From assembly GCF_011378715.1 (NCBI RefSeq), contig NZ_WTKU01000015.1, positions 40,077-104,076 on the forward strand: a stretch of DNA of 64,000 nucleotides, in the 5' to 3' direction. The notes below the pieces were generated by a model. It worked only from the letters and a program-made list of their open reading frames with translations. It ran no database searches and was not told the DNA's origin. Shown here in pieces: positions 35,153 to 45,300 of this stretch. How positions within the stretch are numbered: the first letter of the stretch is position 1; the number at the start of each line of letters is the position of its first letter. This DNA is from Psychromonas sp. SA13A. Lineage in GTDB: Bacteria > Pseudomonadota > Gammaproteobacteria > Enterobacterales > Psychromonadaceae. A program made the position numbers and the translations under genes.

Positions 35153-36439
35153 ATGAGTTTTGATTCCCTAGGTTTACCCGCGTCGTTAGTAGAAGCAGTG
35201 AAAAATGCTGGCTATGAAACGCCTTCCCCTATCCAAGAACAGGCTATTCCTGCCGTATTAGCAGGTAAAGATGTCATGGCCGCTGCGCAAACAGGTACCG
35301 GGAAAACTGCTGGGTTTACATTGCCATTATTAGCAATGCTAGAAAAAGGTGAACGTGCTAAACCGAATCAAGTTCGTGCATTAATATTAACACCAACACG
35401 TGAGCTAGCGGCTCAAGTACAAGCAAGCGTACAAAAATATGGCCAAAACATGCCATTACGCAGCATGGTTGTGTACGGTGGTGTGAAAATTAACCCGCAA
35501 ATGCAAATGTTACGTGGTGGCATTGATATTTTGGTTGCTACGCCTGGTCGTTTATTAGACCTCTACCAACAAAATGCAGTGCGTTTTCAACAGTTAGAAG
35601 TCTTAATATTAGATGAAGCTGACCGTATGTTAGATATGGGTTTTATTCACGATATTAAAAAGATCCTAAAAGCGTTACCGCCTAAACGTCAAAACTTACT
35701 ATTTTCTGCTACTTTCTCCGATGAAATTCGCTCATTAGCTAAAGGTCTGGTTAATAATCCTGTTGAAATTTCAGTTAGCCCGCGTAATACAACGGTTGAG
35801 AAAATCGAACAGACGTTATATGAAGTTGATAAGACTAAAAAGACTGCTTTATTAAGTCAGTTAATTCTTGATAATAAATGGCGACAAGTTTTAGTGTTTG
35901 TAAAAACTAAACACGGAGCAAACCGATTGGTTAAAAACTTGGATGCTCGTGGGATTCGTAGTGCAGCTATCCATGGTAATAAAAGCCAAGGTGCACGTAC
36001 TAAAGCGTTAGCACAATTTAAAGATAGCCAAATTCAAGTGTTAGTGGCAACAGATATTGCCGCTCGTGGTATCGATATCGACCAACTACCTAATGTTGTT
36101 AACTTCGATTTACCTAATGTAAGCGAAGATTATGTGCATCGTATCGGTCGTACTGGTCGTGCTGGTAATGAAGGTTTAGCTGTTTCACTAGTTTGCCAAG
36201 AAGAGTTCAAGTTATTAAAAGATATTGAACGTCTTATTAAAAAGGTTATCCCTCGCAAAGTATTTGAAGGTTTTGAACCTGGTGAGCCATTACAGCCTTC
36301 TGTATTAGGTACACACGAGAAGCAAATCAAGAAGCCTAAAGCGCCAAAAGTTCCGCATAAGGATGGCGTTCGTTCAGGTGCAAGAACGGGTAGTGCTAAG
36401 AAACAAAACGGCCCAAGAAATAATTTTGTAGGCGGTTAG
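35153..36439 (+). CDS. rhlE: DEAD-box RNA helicase RhlE
   Basis: RhlE is an ATP-dependent RNA helicase that tunes ribosome assembly together with SrmB and DeaD. The protein has 428 residues. Motifs in order are [14 protein letters not shown] with Q motif [40 protein letters not shown], a helicase C domain and [10 protein letters not shown]. The C-terminal tail is short, basic and Gly/Lys-rich. I start at ATG 35153 (MSFDSL), which has GAG upstream and matches the family N-terminus. The in-frame ATG at 35141 has no ribosome-binding site. A strong terminator follows. Confidence 0.92.
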   Translation: MSFDSLGLPASLVEAVKNAGYETPSPIQEQAIPAVLAGKDVMAAAQTGTGKTAGFTLPLLAMLEKGERAKPNQVRALILTPTRELAAQVQASVQKYGQNMPLRSMVVYGGVKINPQMQMLRGGIDILVATPGRLLDLYQQNAVRFQQLEVLILDEADRMLDMGFIHDIKKILKALPPKRQNLLFSATFSDEIRSLAKGLVNNPVEISVSPRNTTVEKIEQTLYEVDKTKKTALLSQLILDNKWRQVLVFVKTKHGANRLVKNLDARGIRSAAIHGNKSQGARTKALAQFKDSQIQVLVATDIAARGIDIDQLPNVVNFDLPNVSEDYVHRIGRTGRAGNEGLAVSLVCQEEFKLLKDIERLIKKVIPRKVFEGFEPGEPLQPSVLGTHEKQIKKPKAPKVPHKDGVRSGARTGSAKKQNGPRNNFVGG

Positions 36440-36479
36440 AAGGTTAGATTTTTAATTACGCAAAAATTTAGCGTGATTT

Positions 36480-36537
36480 AAGCCCTTATTATTTGTTCAG
36501 TACGTGATTACTGGAATGATAATAGGGGCTTTTTTGT
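36480..36537 (+). terminator. intrinsic terminator after rhlE
   Basis: AGCCCTTATTAT (36481-36492) pairs with ATAATAGGGGCT (36519-36530) with one G-U pair and is followed by TTTTT. The 26-nt loop includes CAGTACGTGATTACTG, which can form a small inner hairpin. Confidence 0.85.
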
Positions 36538-36835
36538 ATCTACTGTTTGTCTGGTTATACAGGGGAGTTAACTCGTCTGCGCTCGTTGCATTATCTTTAT
36601 TATTGCATGAAGTGTTTTCGCCCTGTCGGCGACCATCTTTTTGGAAAGCTCAACGGTGGGGATGGATGTCGCCATATTTAACAAAATTTTAGCGTAGCCA
36701 ATTGATATCGTTGATTTCAGCCATCGGCTTTCCAGCACTCTCACTTTCAACCTCAAAAGTCTAAATACGTCACTTATTCAAAGTGCTACACTGCAACCAA
36801 AGATCACCTACCAAGGTTGCACAAGGTTACTTGCT
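36538..36835. other. gap between rhlE terminator and NYN gene
   Basis: No gene is confidently supported. A 62-codon minus-strand frame (36568-36756) has an amino-acid composition less repetitive than most random frames, but it lacks a ribosome-binding site. It could be a remnant or chance. An interrupted inverted repeat (TGCAACC...GGTTGCA, about 36791-36820) lies just upstream of the NYN gene. Confidence 0.4.
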
Positions 36836-37312
36836 ATGAAAAAAATTGCTGTTTTTGCTGATGTTCAGAATATTTACTACACCACTCGCCAAGCTTATGG
36901 CAAACAATTTAATTACCGTAAATTATGGCAGCAGATTTCACAGCAAGGTGAGATTGTGTGTGCATTAGCTTATGCTATTGACCGCGGCGATAACCAACAG
37001 CAAAAGTTTCAAGAGGTGTTAAAGCATATAGGTTTTCAAGTTAAGCTTAAACCTTATATACAACGCAGCGATGGCTCTGCTAAAGGTGATTGGGATGTGG
37101 GTATTACTATTGATGTGATGGAAGTTGCTGCTTCCGTTGATACGATCATTTTATTAACGGGTGATGGTGATTTTGCTATTTTGTTGGATAAAGTAAAAGA
37201 TGTCTATCAAGTTACGACAGAAGCTTACGGAGTGCCAAAGTTAACAGCTAAAGCATTAATAGATGCGTGTACCGTATTTCATCCTATCGAAAAAGACCTG
37301 TTATTACCTTAA
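36836..37312 (+). CDS. NYN-domain (LabA-like) putative ribonuclease
   Basis: This 158-residue protein belongs to the LabA/NYN group of the PIN-like nuclease superfamily. Motifs are the first aspartate in AVFADVQNI (about 5-13), KGDWDVGITIDVMEVAA (about 83-99) with two further acidic residues, and LLTGDGDFAILLDKV (about 106-120) with the D-G-D pair. Together these form a metal-binding catalytic site expected to cut RNA. The biological target is unknown. The gene stands alone between the rhlE terminator and the second 131-bp repeat array. The ribosome-binding site is weak (AAGG about 9 nt upstream). Confidence 0.83.
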   Translation: MKKIAVFADVQNIYYTTRQAYGKQFNYRKLWQQISQQGEIVCALAYAIDRGDNQQQKFQEVLKHIGFQVKLKPYIQRSDGSAKGDWDVGITIDVMEVAASVDTIILLTGDGDFAILLDKVKDVYQVTTEAYGVPKLTAKALIDACTVFHPIEKDLLLP

Positions 37313-37339
37313 TCAATTTTTGGTTTTAAAAAAACAGTT

Positions 37340-37696
37340 TTAACCACAGAGCGCTCTTCATGAAAAACAGAAAGAAAATCAATACAATATTTAAAACTTG
37401 TTTTGACCTAACCTTCTTTTTTCTTCGTGGTTAATCAGCTTTTGGCTTTAAAAAACAGTATTAACCACGAAGCGCTGCGCTTCACGAAGAACACTAAGGT
37501 AAAAGATAAAAATTTAAAGTCTGTTTTTATCTTATTTTCTTTGTTATTTAGGTCTTTGTGGTTAATCAGCTTTTTGTTTTAAAAAACAGTATTAACCACG
37601 AAGCGCTGCGCTTCACGAAGAACACTAAGGTAAAAGATAAAAATTTAAAGTCTGTTTTGACCTAATCTTCTTTTCACTTCGTGCCTTCGTGGTTAA
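37340..37696. repeat. 131-bp palindromic element, three tandem copies (array 2)
   Basis: Copies lie at 37340-37434 (degraded), 37461-37565 and 37592-37696. The last two keep the 131-bp period of array 1. They share TTAACCACGAAGCGCT, CACGAAGAACAC and the inverted CTTCGTGGTTAA end, but carry GCTGCGC and ACTAAGG variants. The two copies within this array are closer to each other than to array 1, so local amplification after separation is likely. The array fills the gap between the NYN gene and hemB. Confidence 0.9.
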
Positions 37697-37716
37697 ATGG
37701 CTTTTGCTTTTAAAGG

Positions 37717-38763
<1,047 letters not shown>

Positions 38764-38812
38764 TTAAGGACTTAATAATGCGTAAAAATAGAGGCTTAAT
38801 AAAAGCGAAAAG

Positions 38813-39595
38813 TTAAGTTAAATTAAAAAAAGAGCGGGTTGTTTTTTCTGTGTTATCGAGAAAATATTGTAACTCTTGCTGACGAGCATGCGCAATGACC
38901 TTCGCAATATAGGGTAAGTATTTTGGCTCATTTCGGCTAGATTTTGGCTTAGGGCGCATTGAACGAGGCAATAAATAGGGGCTATCTGTTTCAATCATTA
39001 ACCGATTATCTGGTATTAGTTTCACTAACTCAAGCAAGTGTTGGCCTCTGCGCTCATCACATATCCAACCGGTTATACCAATATGTAAATCAAGTGCTAA
39101 ACAACGTTCTAGCTCTTTTTGATCACCAGTAAAACAGTGTAATACTGCATTAGGTAATTGATTAATATAAGGCTTTAGTAACGCTAAAAAACGCTGGTTT
39201 GCGTCTCGCTCATGCATGAATACAGGTAACTGGCATTCAACGGCTAGCTCTAGTTGTTGCACAAATGCTTTTTCTTGCTCTGCTGGTGTTGAAAAGTTGC
39301 GGTTAAAGTCTAATCCACATTCTCCAATAGCTTTCACCTGAGGTTGCGCAGCTAACTTTTTCAGTTGTGTTAAGCTTTGTTCTGTAAAGTGGCTAGCATC
39401 GTGCGGATGGATGCCTGCAGTACTATAAATAAAGTCAGGGTATGCCTTTGCTAAGGTAAGTGCTTGCTCACTTTCTGTGATATTGGTGCCGGTTACAATA
39501 AGTTGCTTCACACCTACTTGCTTGGCGTTGCTAATTACCGACTCTAGATCTTTGTCAAAGCGCTTATTAGTTAGATTAATGCCGATATCAATCAT
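38813..39595 (-). CDS. tatD: TatD family metal-dependent DNase
   Basis: TatD is a cytosolic TIM-barrel nuclease with 3'-5' exonuclease activity, linked to DNA repair and fragmentation. It has 260 residues. Metal ligands appear in MIDIGINLTNKRF (an altered first motif, DIGINL instead of D-x-H-x-H), GIHPHDA, GECGLDFNR, HEREA-type MHERDA, LHCFTG and ETDSPYLLP. This pattern is that of E. coli TatD itself rather than YcfH or YjjV. The start is 5 bp after the tatC stop, so it is translated as part of the tat unit. It is not needed for Tat export itself. Confidence 0.92.
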   Translation of the reverse strand: MIDIGINLTNKRFDKDLESVISNAKQVGVKQLIVTGTNITESEQALTLAKAYPDFIYSTAGIHPHDASHFTEQSLTQLKKLAAQPQVKAIGECGLDFNRNFSTPAEQEKAFVQQLELAVECQLPVFMHERDANQRFLALLKPYINQLPNAVLHCFTGDQKELERCLALDLHIGITGWICDERRGQHLLELVKLIPDNRLMIETDSPYLLPRSMRPKPKSSRNEPKYLPYIAKVIAHARQQELQYFLDNTEKTTRSFFNLT

Positions 39596-39600
39596 AACGG

Positions 39601-40395
39601 TTAATCACTCTGTTTCGATTGTTTGTGGATTGTGTTTTCTACCTCTTCATCGTCTTCTGGCTTTTTCACATAAAAACGAGCAAACAATAACCCTAGTTCA
39701 AATAAAATCAACATGGGTACAGCTAAGAGTGTTTGTGAAATAACATCGGGCGGAGTTAATAACATGCCAAAGACAAACGCGGCGACCACAATATAAGGGC
39801 GTTTTGCTCTTAATGCTTCAGGTGTAGTTGCGCCTGTCCAACATAAAACTAAAGTGGCAACGGGTATTTCAAAGGCTAAGCCAAAGGCAAAAAAGAGTTT
39901 TAATACAAAGTCCAAATAGCTACTTATATCGGTGGCAATTGTCACACCTTCTGGAGCGGTGCTAGTAAAGAAGGAGAAGGCCAAAGGAAATACTACATAA
40001 TACGCAAACATCATGCCTAGATAAAACAAAAGCGCGCTACTGATCACCAAGGGCGCAATAAGTCGGCGCTCATGCTTGTATAAGCCGGGGGCAATAAAAG
40101 CCCATACTTGGTGCAAAATAGCCGGTATTGCGACAAAAATAGATAATACGATAGTTAGTTTAATTGGTGTGAAAAAGGGCGTAGCGACCCCTGTTGCAAT
40201 CATGCTTGAGCCAATAGGTAATTGGCTAGTTAGTGGGATGGCAATATAGTGATAAATATCGTTAGCAAAATAAACTAAGCTAAAAAATATCACTAACACC
40301 ACGATCACCACTTTAAGAATGCGATCTCTTAACTCTAAAAGATGAGTAATTAAAGGCAAGCTATGTTGCGTTTGATCTGACGATTGCTCGCTCAT
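39601..40395 (-). CDS. tatC: Sec-independent translocase subunit TatC
   Basis: TatC is the multispanning receptor of the twin-arginine translocase that binds signal peptides with TatB. The 264-residue protein has six spans. It shows the N-terminal [14 protein letters not shown] (conserved Glu near the first span), [18 protein letters not shown], and the periplasmic loop before the [14 protein letters not shown] span with conserved Phe/Glu. A charged C-terminal tail is present. The start follows the tatB stop by 3 bp and its AGGA lies inside tatB, consistent with translational coupling. Confidence 0.95.
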   Translation of the reverse strand: MSEQSSDQTQHSLPLITHLLELRDRILKVVIVVLVIFFSLVYFANDIYHYIAIPLTSQLPIGSSMIATGVATPFFTPIKLTIVLSIFVAIPAILHQVWAFIAPGLYKHERRLIAPLVISSALLFYLGMMFAYYVVFPLAFSFFTSTAPEGVTIATDISSYLDFVLKLFFAFGLAFEIPVATLVLCWTGATTPEALRAKRPYIVVAAFVFGMLLTPPDVISQTLLAVPMLILFELGLLFARFYVKKPEDDEEVENTIHKQSKQSD

Positions 40396-40398
40396 GAG

Positions 40399-40950
40399 TT
40401 ATTTATCCTGCTGAGAAACGTGGCTTGAAGATGCGTGGTCTGATTGCTCTGCTTCAGTTACTGGCACTTTAGTAGCTGAGCTCTTATCGAAACCATTATC
40501 GAACCTATTATCATCTGATGGAGTGTGTTGTGATTGTAGGTTCTCTTCCGTGGTTTTATCTTGAGCGGATGCATTCGCTGGCTCTATTGCCGGATTTTTA
40601 GCATCGGTGCTATCTTTTTTAGTCGTGGCTTGTGCATTAATTAAGTCATCTACATTATTTTTATAGGGATGGGTTAATTCACTAACACTATTTTTCATTT
40701 CATCAATGGAAGCTTTTAAATCAGGATCTAGTTTATCCAGCCCTTGTTTGCTTGCTTTGATCATATTTTCATTCATTTCATGTAATTCAAGCTCTTGTGA
40801 AATCTCATTTTTCACCGAATTAGCCATACTTTTGGCTGTATTGACCCATTTCATTACCGTACGAATGGCAATAGGTAAACGTTGTGGGCCTAATACTACT
40901 AATCCAATTATAGAGATCAACATGATCTCCCAAAAGCCAATATCAAACAT
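40399..40950 (-). CDS. tatB: Sec-independent translocase subunit TatB
   Basis: TatB has one N-terminal membrane span and an amphipathic helix and forms the signal-peptide receptor with TatC. The 183-residue protein begins MFDIGFWEIMLISIIGLVVLGPQRLP, which includes the conserved Glu8 and the GPxRLP hinge. An amphipathic helix follows to about residue 60. The C-terminal half (from about 100) is a Ser/Asp/Gln-rich disordered tail with little conservation. It is separated from tatA by an unusual 409-bp gap filled with short repeats. Confidence 0.93.
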   Translation of the reverse strand: MFDIGFWEIMLISIIGLVVLGPQRLPIAIRTVMKWVNTAKSMANSVKNEISQELELHEMNENMIKASKQGLDKLDPDLKASIDEMKNSVSELTHPYKNNVDDLINAQATTKKDSTDAKNPAIEPANASAQDKTTEENLQSQHTPSDDNRFDNGFDKSSATKVPVTEAEQSDHASSSHVSQQDK

Positions 40951-41024
40951 TAATTAAAGTACCTTTTACTGAGCAATTTAGCGGCTGTAATAAACTTCTA
41001 CAGACTTACTTGCGTGACTGAATC

Positions 41025-41054
41025 ATTGTTTAATGAGTTATTGTTTAATGACTC
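41025..41054. repeat. 15-bp tandem duplication in the tatA-tatB gap
   Basis: ATTGTTTAATGAGTT is followed by ATTGTTTAATGACTC, two copies with 13 of 15 bases equal. It is the first of three different tandem repeats in this gap. Confidence 0.6.
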
Positions 41055-41100
41055 ATTTAGATTAATAGCCGAACACATTACTTGTGGCCAAACATATCAT

Positions 41101-41157
41101 CTATCATTAAATATCTAATCTATCGTCAAACATATTTTCTATCACTAAAAAGTATGA
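41101..41157. repeat. 19-bp degenerate tandem repeat, three copies, tatA-tatB gap
   Basis: CTATC-N3-AAA recurs at 41101, 41120 and 41139, a constant 19-bp period. The second half of each unit is AT-rich and variable. Confidence 0.5.
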
Positions 41158-41231
41158 GCGACGATATTTAACATACCTAATCAACTATTAGATAATAAGC
41201 CCATTAAACAGCGGCAGAAAAATATTGAAAG

Positions 41232-41351
41232 TTAACCTATTAACCTATTAACCTATTAATTTATTAATTTATTAATTTATTAATTTATTAATTTATTAAT
41301 TTATTAATTTATTAATTTATCAACCTATCAACCTATCAACCTATCAACCGA
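41232..41351. repeat. 8-bp tandem array, 15 units, downstream of tatA
   Basis: The array reads as three TTAACCTA units (41232-41255), eight TTAATTTA units (41256-41319) and four TCAACCTA-type units (41320-41351), all in perfect 8-bp register. It begins eight bases beyond the tatA stop codon and lies inside the tat transcript before tatB. Blocks of identical variants indicate repeated slippage or unequal exchange. Confidence 0.92.
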
Positions 41352-41359
41352 TTAATATT

Positions 41360-41584
41360 TTAGTCACTTTTTTCTGTTTCAGTTTTCTTCTGCTCAGATT
41401 TTAAATTTGCGTCTGGTTTTTTTTCTAACTCAGTCGGTGTTGTATCTTCGTCTTTAATCGCTTTTTTAAAACCTTTGATTGCACCACCAAGATCACCACC
41501 AATACCGCGTAATTTTTTTGTGCCGAATAAAACAATAACAATCACAGCAATAATAATTAACTGCCAAATTCCGATACCGCCCAT
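41360..41584 (-). CDS. tatA: Sec-independent translocase subunit TatA
   Basis: TatA oligomerises to form the twin-arginine export path. The 74-residue protein begins [26 protein letters not shown], a single membrane span with the FGTKKLR hinge. The amphipathic helix [21 protein letters not shown] and a short polar tail follow. The polar residue in the span is Gln8, as in E. coli TatA. AGGA stands about 8 nt upstream. It is downstream of ubiB on the same strand. Confidence 0.93.
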   Translation of the reverse strand: MGGIGIWQLIIIAVIVIVLFGTKKLRGIGGDLGGAIKGFKKAIKDEDTTPTELEKKPDANLKSEQKKTETEKSD

Positions 41585-41689
41585 AATCTATTTCCTATAT
41601 GTAATGATGTTGTTAAAAATAAAGTGATTAAAAAATCGTTAAAAATAATATAAATTAATCAATAGCCTCTTTATCTGCTATTAAAAATA

Positions 41690-43330
41690 TTAAGATTTGT
41701 TGCTAAAACGCCACGCAATTACCCATGATATTACTGCGGGTAAGGCAAAATACAAGTTAAACCTACCCTCTGATTGTAAATAGAAAAGTGCAGTGATGAT
41801 ACTCAACGTTATTGCCAGTGATGTTACCACTTGGTTTTTGTTATTTTTTTGTTGCTGATCATTAAAGCGTTGCATTAATAATTGCTGTTGTTGTTGGATT
41901 TGTTTGCTTTGCGCTAAATTGTGATAAACCAACTCTGGAATATCAGGTAGTTTCTCTAACCAGAACGGCGCTTTTAATTTAATTTTATTGAGCAGTGTTT
42001 TAGGACTTACCTGTTCACGCATCCAGTTTTCTAAGAAGGGTTTTGCTGTATCCCATAAATCTAGTTGTGGATATAACTGACGGCCTAATCCTTCGATATA
42101 AAGTAAGGTTTTTTGCAATAACACTAATTGCGGTTGGACCTGCATGTTAAAGCGTCGAGCTGTATTGAAAAGATTGATCAATACTTGAGCAAATGAAATT
42201 TCTGAAAGTGGTTTCTCAAAAATAGGTTCGCAGACGGCGCGAATAGCAAATTCAAACTCTTCTACTGGTGTGTCTGCCGGTACCCAACCAGAATCAATAT
42301 GCAGTTGTGCAACTTGTCTATAATCACGGTTAAAGAAGGCTAAAAAATTCTCTGCTAAATAGCGTTTATCTTCATTGGTTAATGTCCCAACAATGCCGCA
42401 ATCTATGCCTATCCATAATGGGTCTTCTGGATGTTCGTAGGAAACAAATACATTACCTGGGTGCATATCCGCATGAAAAAAACTATCTCTAAATACCTGG
42501 GTAAAGAAAGCTTCAACCCCGCGCTCTGCGAGTAATTTAAGGTTAGTATTTTGTGCTTTTAATGCATCAATATCTGAAACGGGAATACCATAGATTCGTT
42601 CCATTACTAATGCGTCTTTTGTACAGTAGTCTGAATATATTTCAGGTACATACAATACTTTAGAGTTTAGAAAGTTTCGTCTTAATTGGATTGCATTGGC
42701 GCCTTCACGCATTAAATCCAATTCATCAATAATAGTTTTTTCGTATTCTTTGATCACTTCAACAGGGCGCAGGCGTCTTGCATCTTTAACAAAACGCTGA
42801 ACTAATGCTGCTAGCCATTTCATTAATTGAATATCAGCGGCAATAGTTTTTTTAATGCCAGGGCGTGTCACTTTAATAACTACTTCTCTGCCATCTTCTT
42901 TTAAAATAGCCGTATGAACTTGGGCAATGGAAGCTGATGCTAATGCGACTTTATCAAAATCATCAAAAATCTCATCGATTGGACATTGAAATGATTTTTC
43001 TATTTGTTTGATTGCTAAATCACCACAAAAAGCTGGAACATTGTCTTGTAAATGCGCCAGTTGATCGGCATAAATTGGCGCTAACAAATCACGACGGGTT
43101 GATAGCATTTGTCCTAATTTTATGTAGATAGGACCGAGTGATTGTAAACTTAAACGCAGGCGTTCAGGTAAATCCATGTCTTGATGTTGGTTTCGTAACC
43201 AAAATAAACACAGACGTAATAACCAGTAACTTTTAGGGATTTGCGCTTTTGGAACTAATTCAATTAAACCGTACTCAATAAAGGTCTTATTAATTTGGTA
43301 CAAACGCGATAATTCTTTTATTTTGATCAT
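41690..43330 (-). CDS. ubiB: ubiquinone biosynthesis accessory kinase-like protein UbiB
   Basis: UbiB is an atypical protein-kinase-like (ADCK/ABC1) ATPase required for coenzyme Q synthesis, anchored in the inner membrane. The 546-residue protein shows the KxGQ motif in [15 protein letters not shown] (about 71-85), the Ala-rich loop [10 protein letters not shown] replacing the Gly-rich loop, the [12 protein letters not shown] catalytic-like loop and GIDCGIVG. The C-terminus has two hydrophobic spans (about 500-545). A glutamine-rich stretch ([11 protein letters not shown]) lies just before them. The ribosome-binding site is GGAAG before the ATG. It belongs to the conserved ubiE-ubiJ-ubiB-tat order. 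Confidence 0.95.
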   Translation of the reverse strand: MIKIKELSRLYQINKTFIEYGLIELVPKAQIPKSYWLLRLCLFWLRNQHQDMDLPERLRLSLQSLGPIYIKLGQMLSTRRDLLAPIYADQLAHLQDNVPAFCGDLAIKQIEKSFQCPIDEIFDDFDKVALASASIAQVHTAILKEDGREVVIKVTRPGIKKTIAADIQLMKWLAALVQRFVKDARRLRPVEVIKEYEKTIIDELDLMREGANAIQLRRNFLNSKVLYVPEIYSDYCTKDALVMERIYGIPVSDIDALKAQNTNLKLLAERGVEAFFTQVFRDSFFHADMHPGNVFVSYEHPEDPLWIGIDCGIVGTLTNEDKRYLAENFLAFFNRDYRQVAQLHIDSGWVPADTPVEEFEFAIRAVCEPIFEKPLSEISFAQVLINLFNTARRFNMQVQPQLVLLQKTLLYIEGLGRQLYPQLDLWDTAKPFLENWMREQVSPKTLLNKIKLKAPFWLEKLPDIPELVYHNLAQSKQIQQQQQLLMQRFNDQQQKNNKNQVVTSLAITLSIITALFYLQSEGRFNLYFALPAVISWVIAWRFSNKS

Positions 43331-43380
43331 CTATCTTCCAGCTAACTTGTTAGCATATGGTTAATTTAATTTAATTTACT

Positions 43381-43986
43381 TTATTTATTTGTGTACTGGT
43401 TTAACTTCACCAACAGTTTCTCTGCTTGCTTATCTAACGTTTTTACTTGCTCACAAAAATAGGCAACTTCTAAGCCACTAGGCGCAAGTTTAACCTCTTC
43501 GGTAATATAGAGCGCCGTTTGTTTTTCTACATTCATTAACTGCTGCTGAACATTTTGCTGTATTTTTTTCGCGTGGTAACAAAACTTATGAGCAATCACA
43601 TCACCGACTTTATGCGATAAGTGCTCTTCCCAATCTATCTCCATATCTGTTAATAGTTGTGCAAACTGTTGCACTAATTGAATATCACCTTCAACTTCTA
43701 ATTGTCCGGTTTTAATCAAGTGAGTTAATTGATGATTATCTTGTAATTTAGGTAACGCACTAACACTGACGCGAATAAAGCAATCAGGATCGCCGGAGAA
43801 CTTATTGAGTATATCAACCTGTTGCGATGAGATAACAAAATACAAAGGGAAATTAAGCTCTTTTAAACTAACCCCAATAATAGTGCCATTAAGTTGTTTC
43901 CGTTTTATGACAGCGCTGCTATCTAATTGATGTAATTGATTTACACCTGTTTCTAATAAACCGCAAAGCAAGTTATTTAATGGCAT
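43381..43986 (-). CDS. ubiJ: ubiquinone biosynthesis accessory factor UbiJ
   Basis: UbiJ carries an SCP2 sterol-carrier-like domain (about residues 15-110). With UbiK it holds ubiquinone intermediates for the soluble Ubi metabolon. Recognisable stretches are NKFSGDPDCFIRVSVSALPKL and KTGQLEVEGDIQLVQQFAQLLTDMEIDWEEHLS. The latter is highly typical of the family, as is GDVIAHKF. A C-terminal coiled-coil helix (about 135-200) follows. Length (201 aa) is normal. Its position between ubiE and ubiB is the conserved one. Confidence 0.93.
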   Translation of the reverse strand: MPLNNLLCGLLETGVNQLHQLDSSAVIKRKQLNGTIIGVSLKELNFPLYFVISSQQVDILNKFSGDPDCFIRVSVSALPKLQDNHQLTHLIKTGQLEVEGDIQLVQQFAQLLTDMEIDWEEHLSHKVGDVIAHKFCYHAKKIQQNVQQQLMNVEKQTALYITEEVKLAPSGLEVAYFCEQVKTLDKQAEKLLVKLNQYTNK

Positions 43987-44040
43987 ATTGAGTCTCGTTG
44001 TAATAGATTTTATCTGTTATTAGTTTTTTGAATAACACGC

Positions 44041-44796
44041 TTAATATTTATAACCACGGTGTAAAGCCACAATACCAGCGCTTAAATTAAAGTATTCAGT
44101 TCCTTCAAACCCAACATTTTCCATCATCTCTTTTAGCGCCTCTTGTCCTGGGTGCATACGAATACTTTCCGCAAGATATTGGTAACTTTCGCTATCATTA
44201 GCAATTAATTTACCTAATTTTGGTAGAATATTAAAAGAATAGAAGTCATAGAATTTTTTAACCGGTGTATAAATAGGTTTTGAAAACTCTAACACTAATA
44301 AACGTCCACCTGGTTTTAAAACTCGGTAGATAGAAGCGAGCGCTTTATCTTTATCCGTTACATTACGTAATCCAAAAGCAATGGTAATTAAATCAAAGTG
44401 ATTATCAGGGAAGGGCAGTTCTTCTGCATTCGCTTGCACATAACTCACATTGCCTTCAATACCCATGTCGCGTAACTTTGTACGGCCAACTTTCAACATG
44501 GAATCATTAATATCAGCTAAAACCACATTACCTTTAGGGCCTACAATACGAGAAAATTTTGCTGTTAAATCGCCAGTTCCACCTGCAAGGTCTAATACTT
44601 TTTGACCTTGGCGTACACCTGAACAATCAATAGTAAAACGCTTCCAAATTCGATGGATACCCATTGATAAGACATCGTTCATAATGTCATATTTAGCAGC
44701 AACAGAGTGGAAAACGTCTGCAACTAGTTCCACTTTTTTATCTTCTTCAACGGTTTTAAAACCAAAATGAGTCGTATTGTCTGGCTTTTCTTGCAT
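44041..44796 (-). CDS. ubiE: ubiquinone/menaquinone C-methyltransferase UbiE
   Basis: UbiE methylates demethylmenaquinol and the benzoquinol intermediate of ubiquinone synthesis with S-adenosylmethionine. The 251-residue class I methyltransferase shows [18 protein letters not shown], the SAM motif [15 protein letters not shown] (about 67-81), the acidic [23 protein letters not shown] and [17 protein letters not shown]. It heads the minus-strand ubi-tat unit. It is preceded by a 504-bp divergent gap to pgi. Confidence 0.96.
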   Translation of the reverse strand: MQEKPDNTTHFGFKTVEEDKKVELVADVFHSVAAKYDIMNDVLSMGIHRIWKRFTIDCSGVRQGQKVLDLAGGTGDLTAKFSRIVGPKGNVVLADINDSMLKVGRTKLRDMGIEGNVSYVQANAEELPFPDNHFDLITIAFGLRNVTDKDKALASIYRVLKPGGRLLVLEFSKPIYTPVKKFYDFYSFNILPKLGKLIANDSESYQYLAESIRMHPGQEALKEMMENVGFEGTEYFNLSAGIVALHRGYKY

Positions 44797-45300
44797 GGTT
44801 ATCTCTTTACCTTAAGGATAAAATTATTGGGTATTATGCTCAAACTACCTGAAGATATTAAGTTCAGCAAGGCACACATTAATACAGTTTTAATTAAAGC
44901 AGTTTGATTTCTGTATTTAAAATCAATGCTTTCAAAATTATAATGCCTGTACTTTCATACTGCCGTTTTATAAAAAGCTAAATCTACATCTTCTGTCATT
45001 CAAGTATAAATATGACACTATGATAGCAATTTTCCTTTGTAATTGGATCTTTATTGTTTGCTCTTTTATTGATTTAAGTAGCTTATTTTCTTTTGTTTTT
45101 AATGTTACGCTTTATCACAGAAATACTGTGAAATTGCCGATATTATCAAATTAAAAGAATAACTAATTACCATGGCTGTATGCCATCTTTACTGCTTTTA
45201 CATGCTAGTTATAAATATTACATGACTCTGTGCCGCTTTGATTGACTGGCGAGCACACATGAGTAGATACAATTTAATATCATAAACTTGGGAACCCCAT
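44797..45300. other. 504-bp divergent gap between ubiE and pgi
   Basis: No gene is supported. The most symmetrical element is TCACAG-AAATA-CTGTGA at 45115-45131, a perfect 6-bp inverted repeat about 170 bp before pgi. It could be an operator, but its polarity is opposite to a CRP site. The rest is AT-rich with no repeat arrays, unlike most other gaps of this size here. Confidence 0.5.

Noticed and set aside
45115..45131. CRP site upstream of pgi
   Set aside because: The inverted repeat is TCACAG-N5-CTGTGA, the reverse polarity and a different spacing from TGTGA-N6-TCACA. It is kept only as a possible operator of unknown type.
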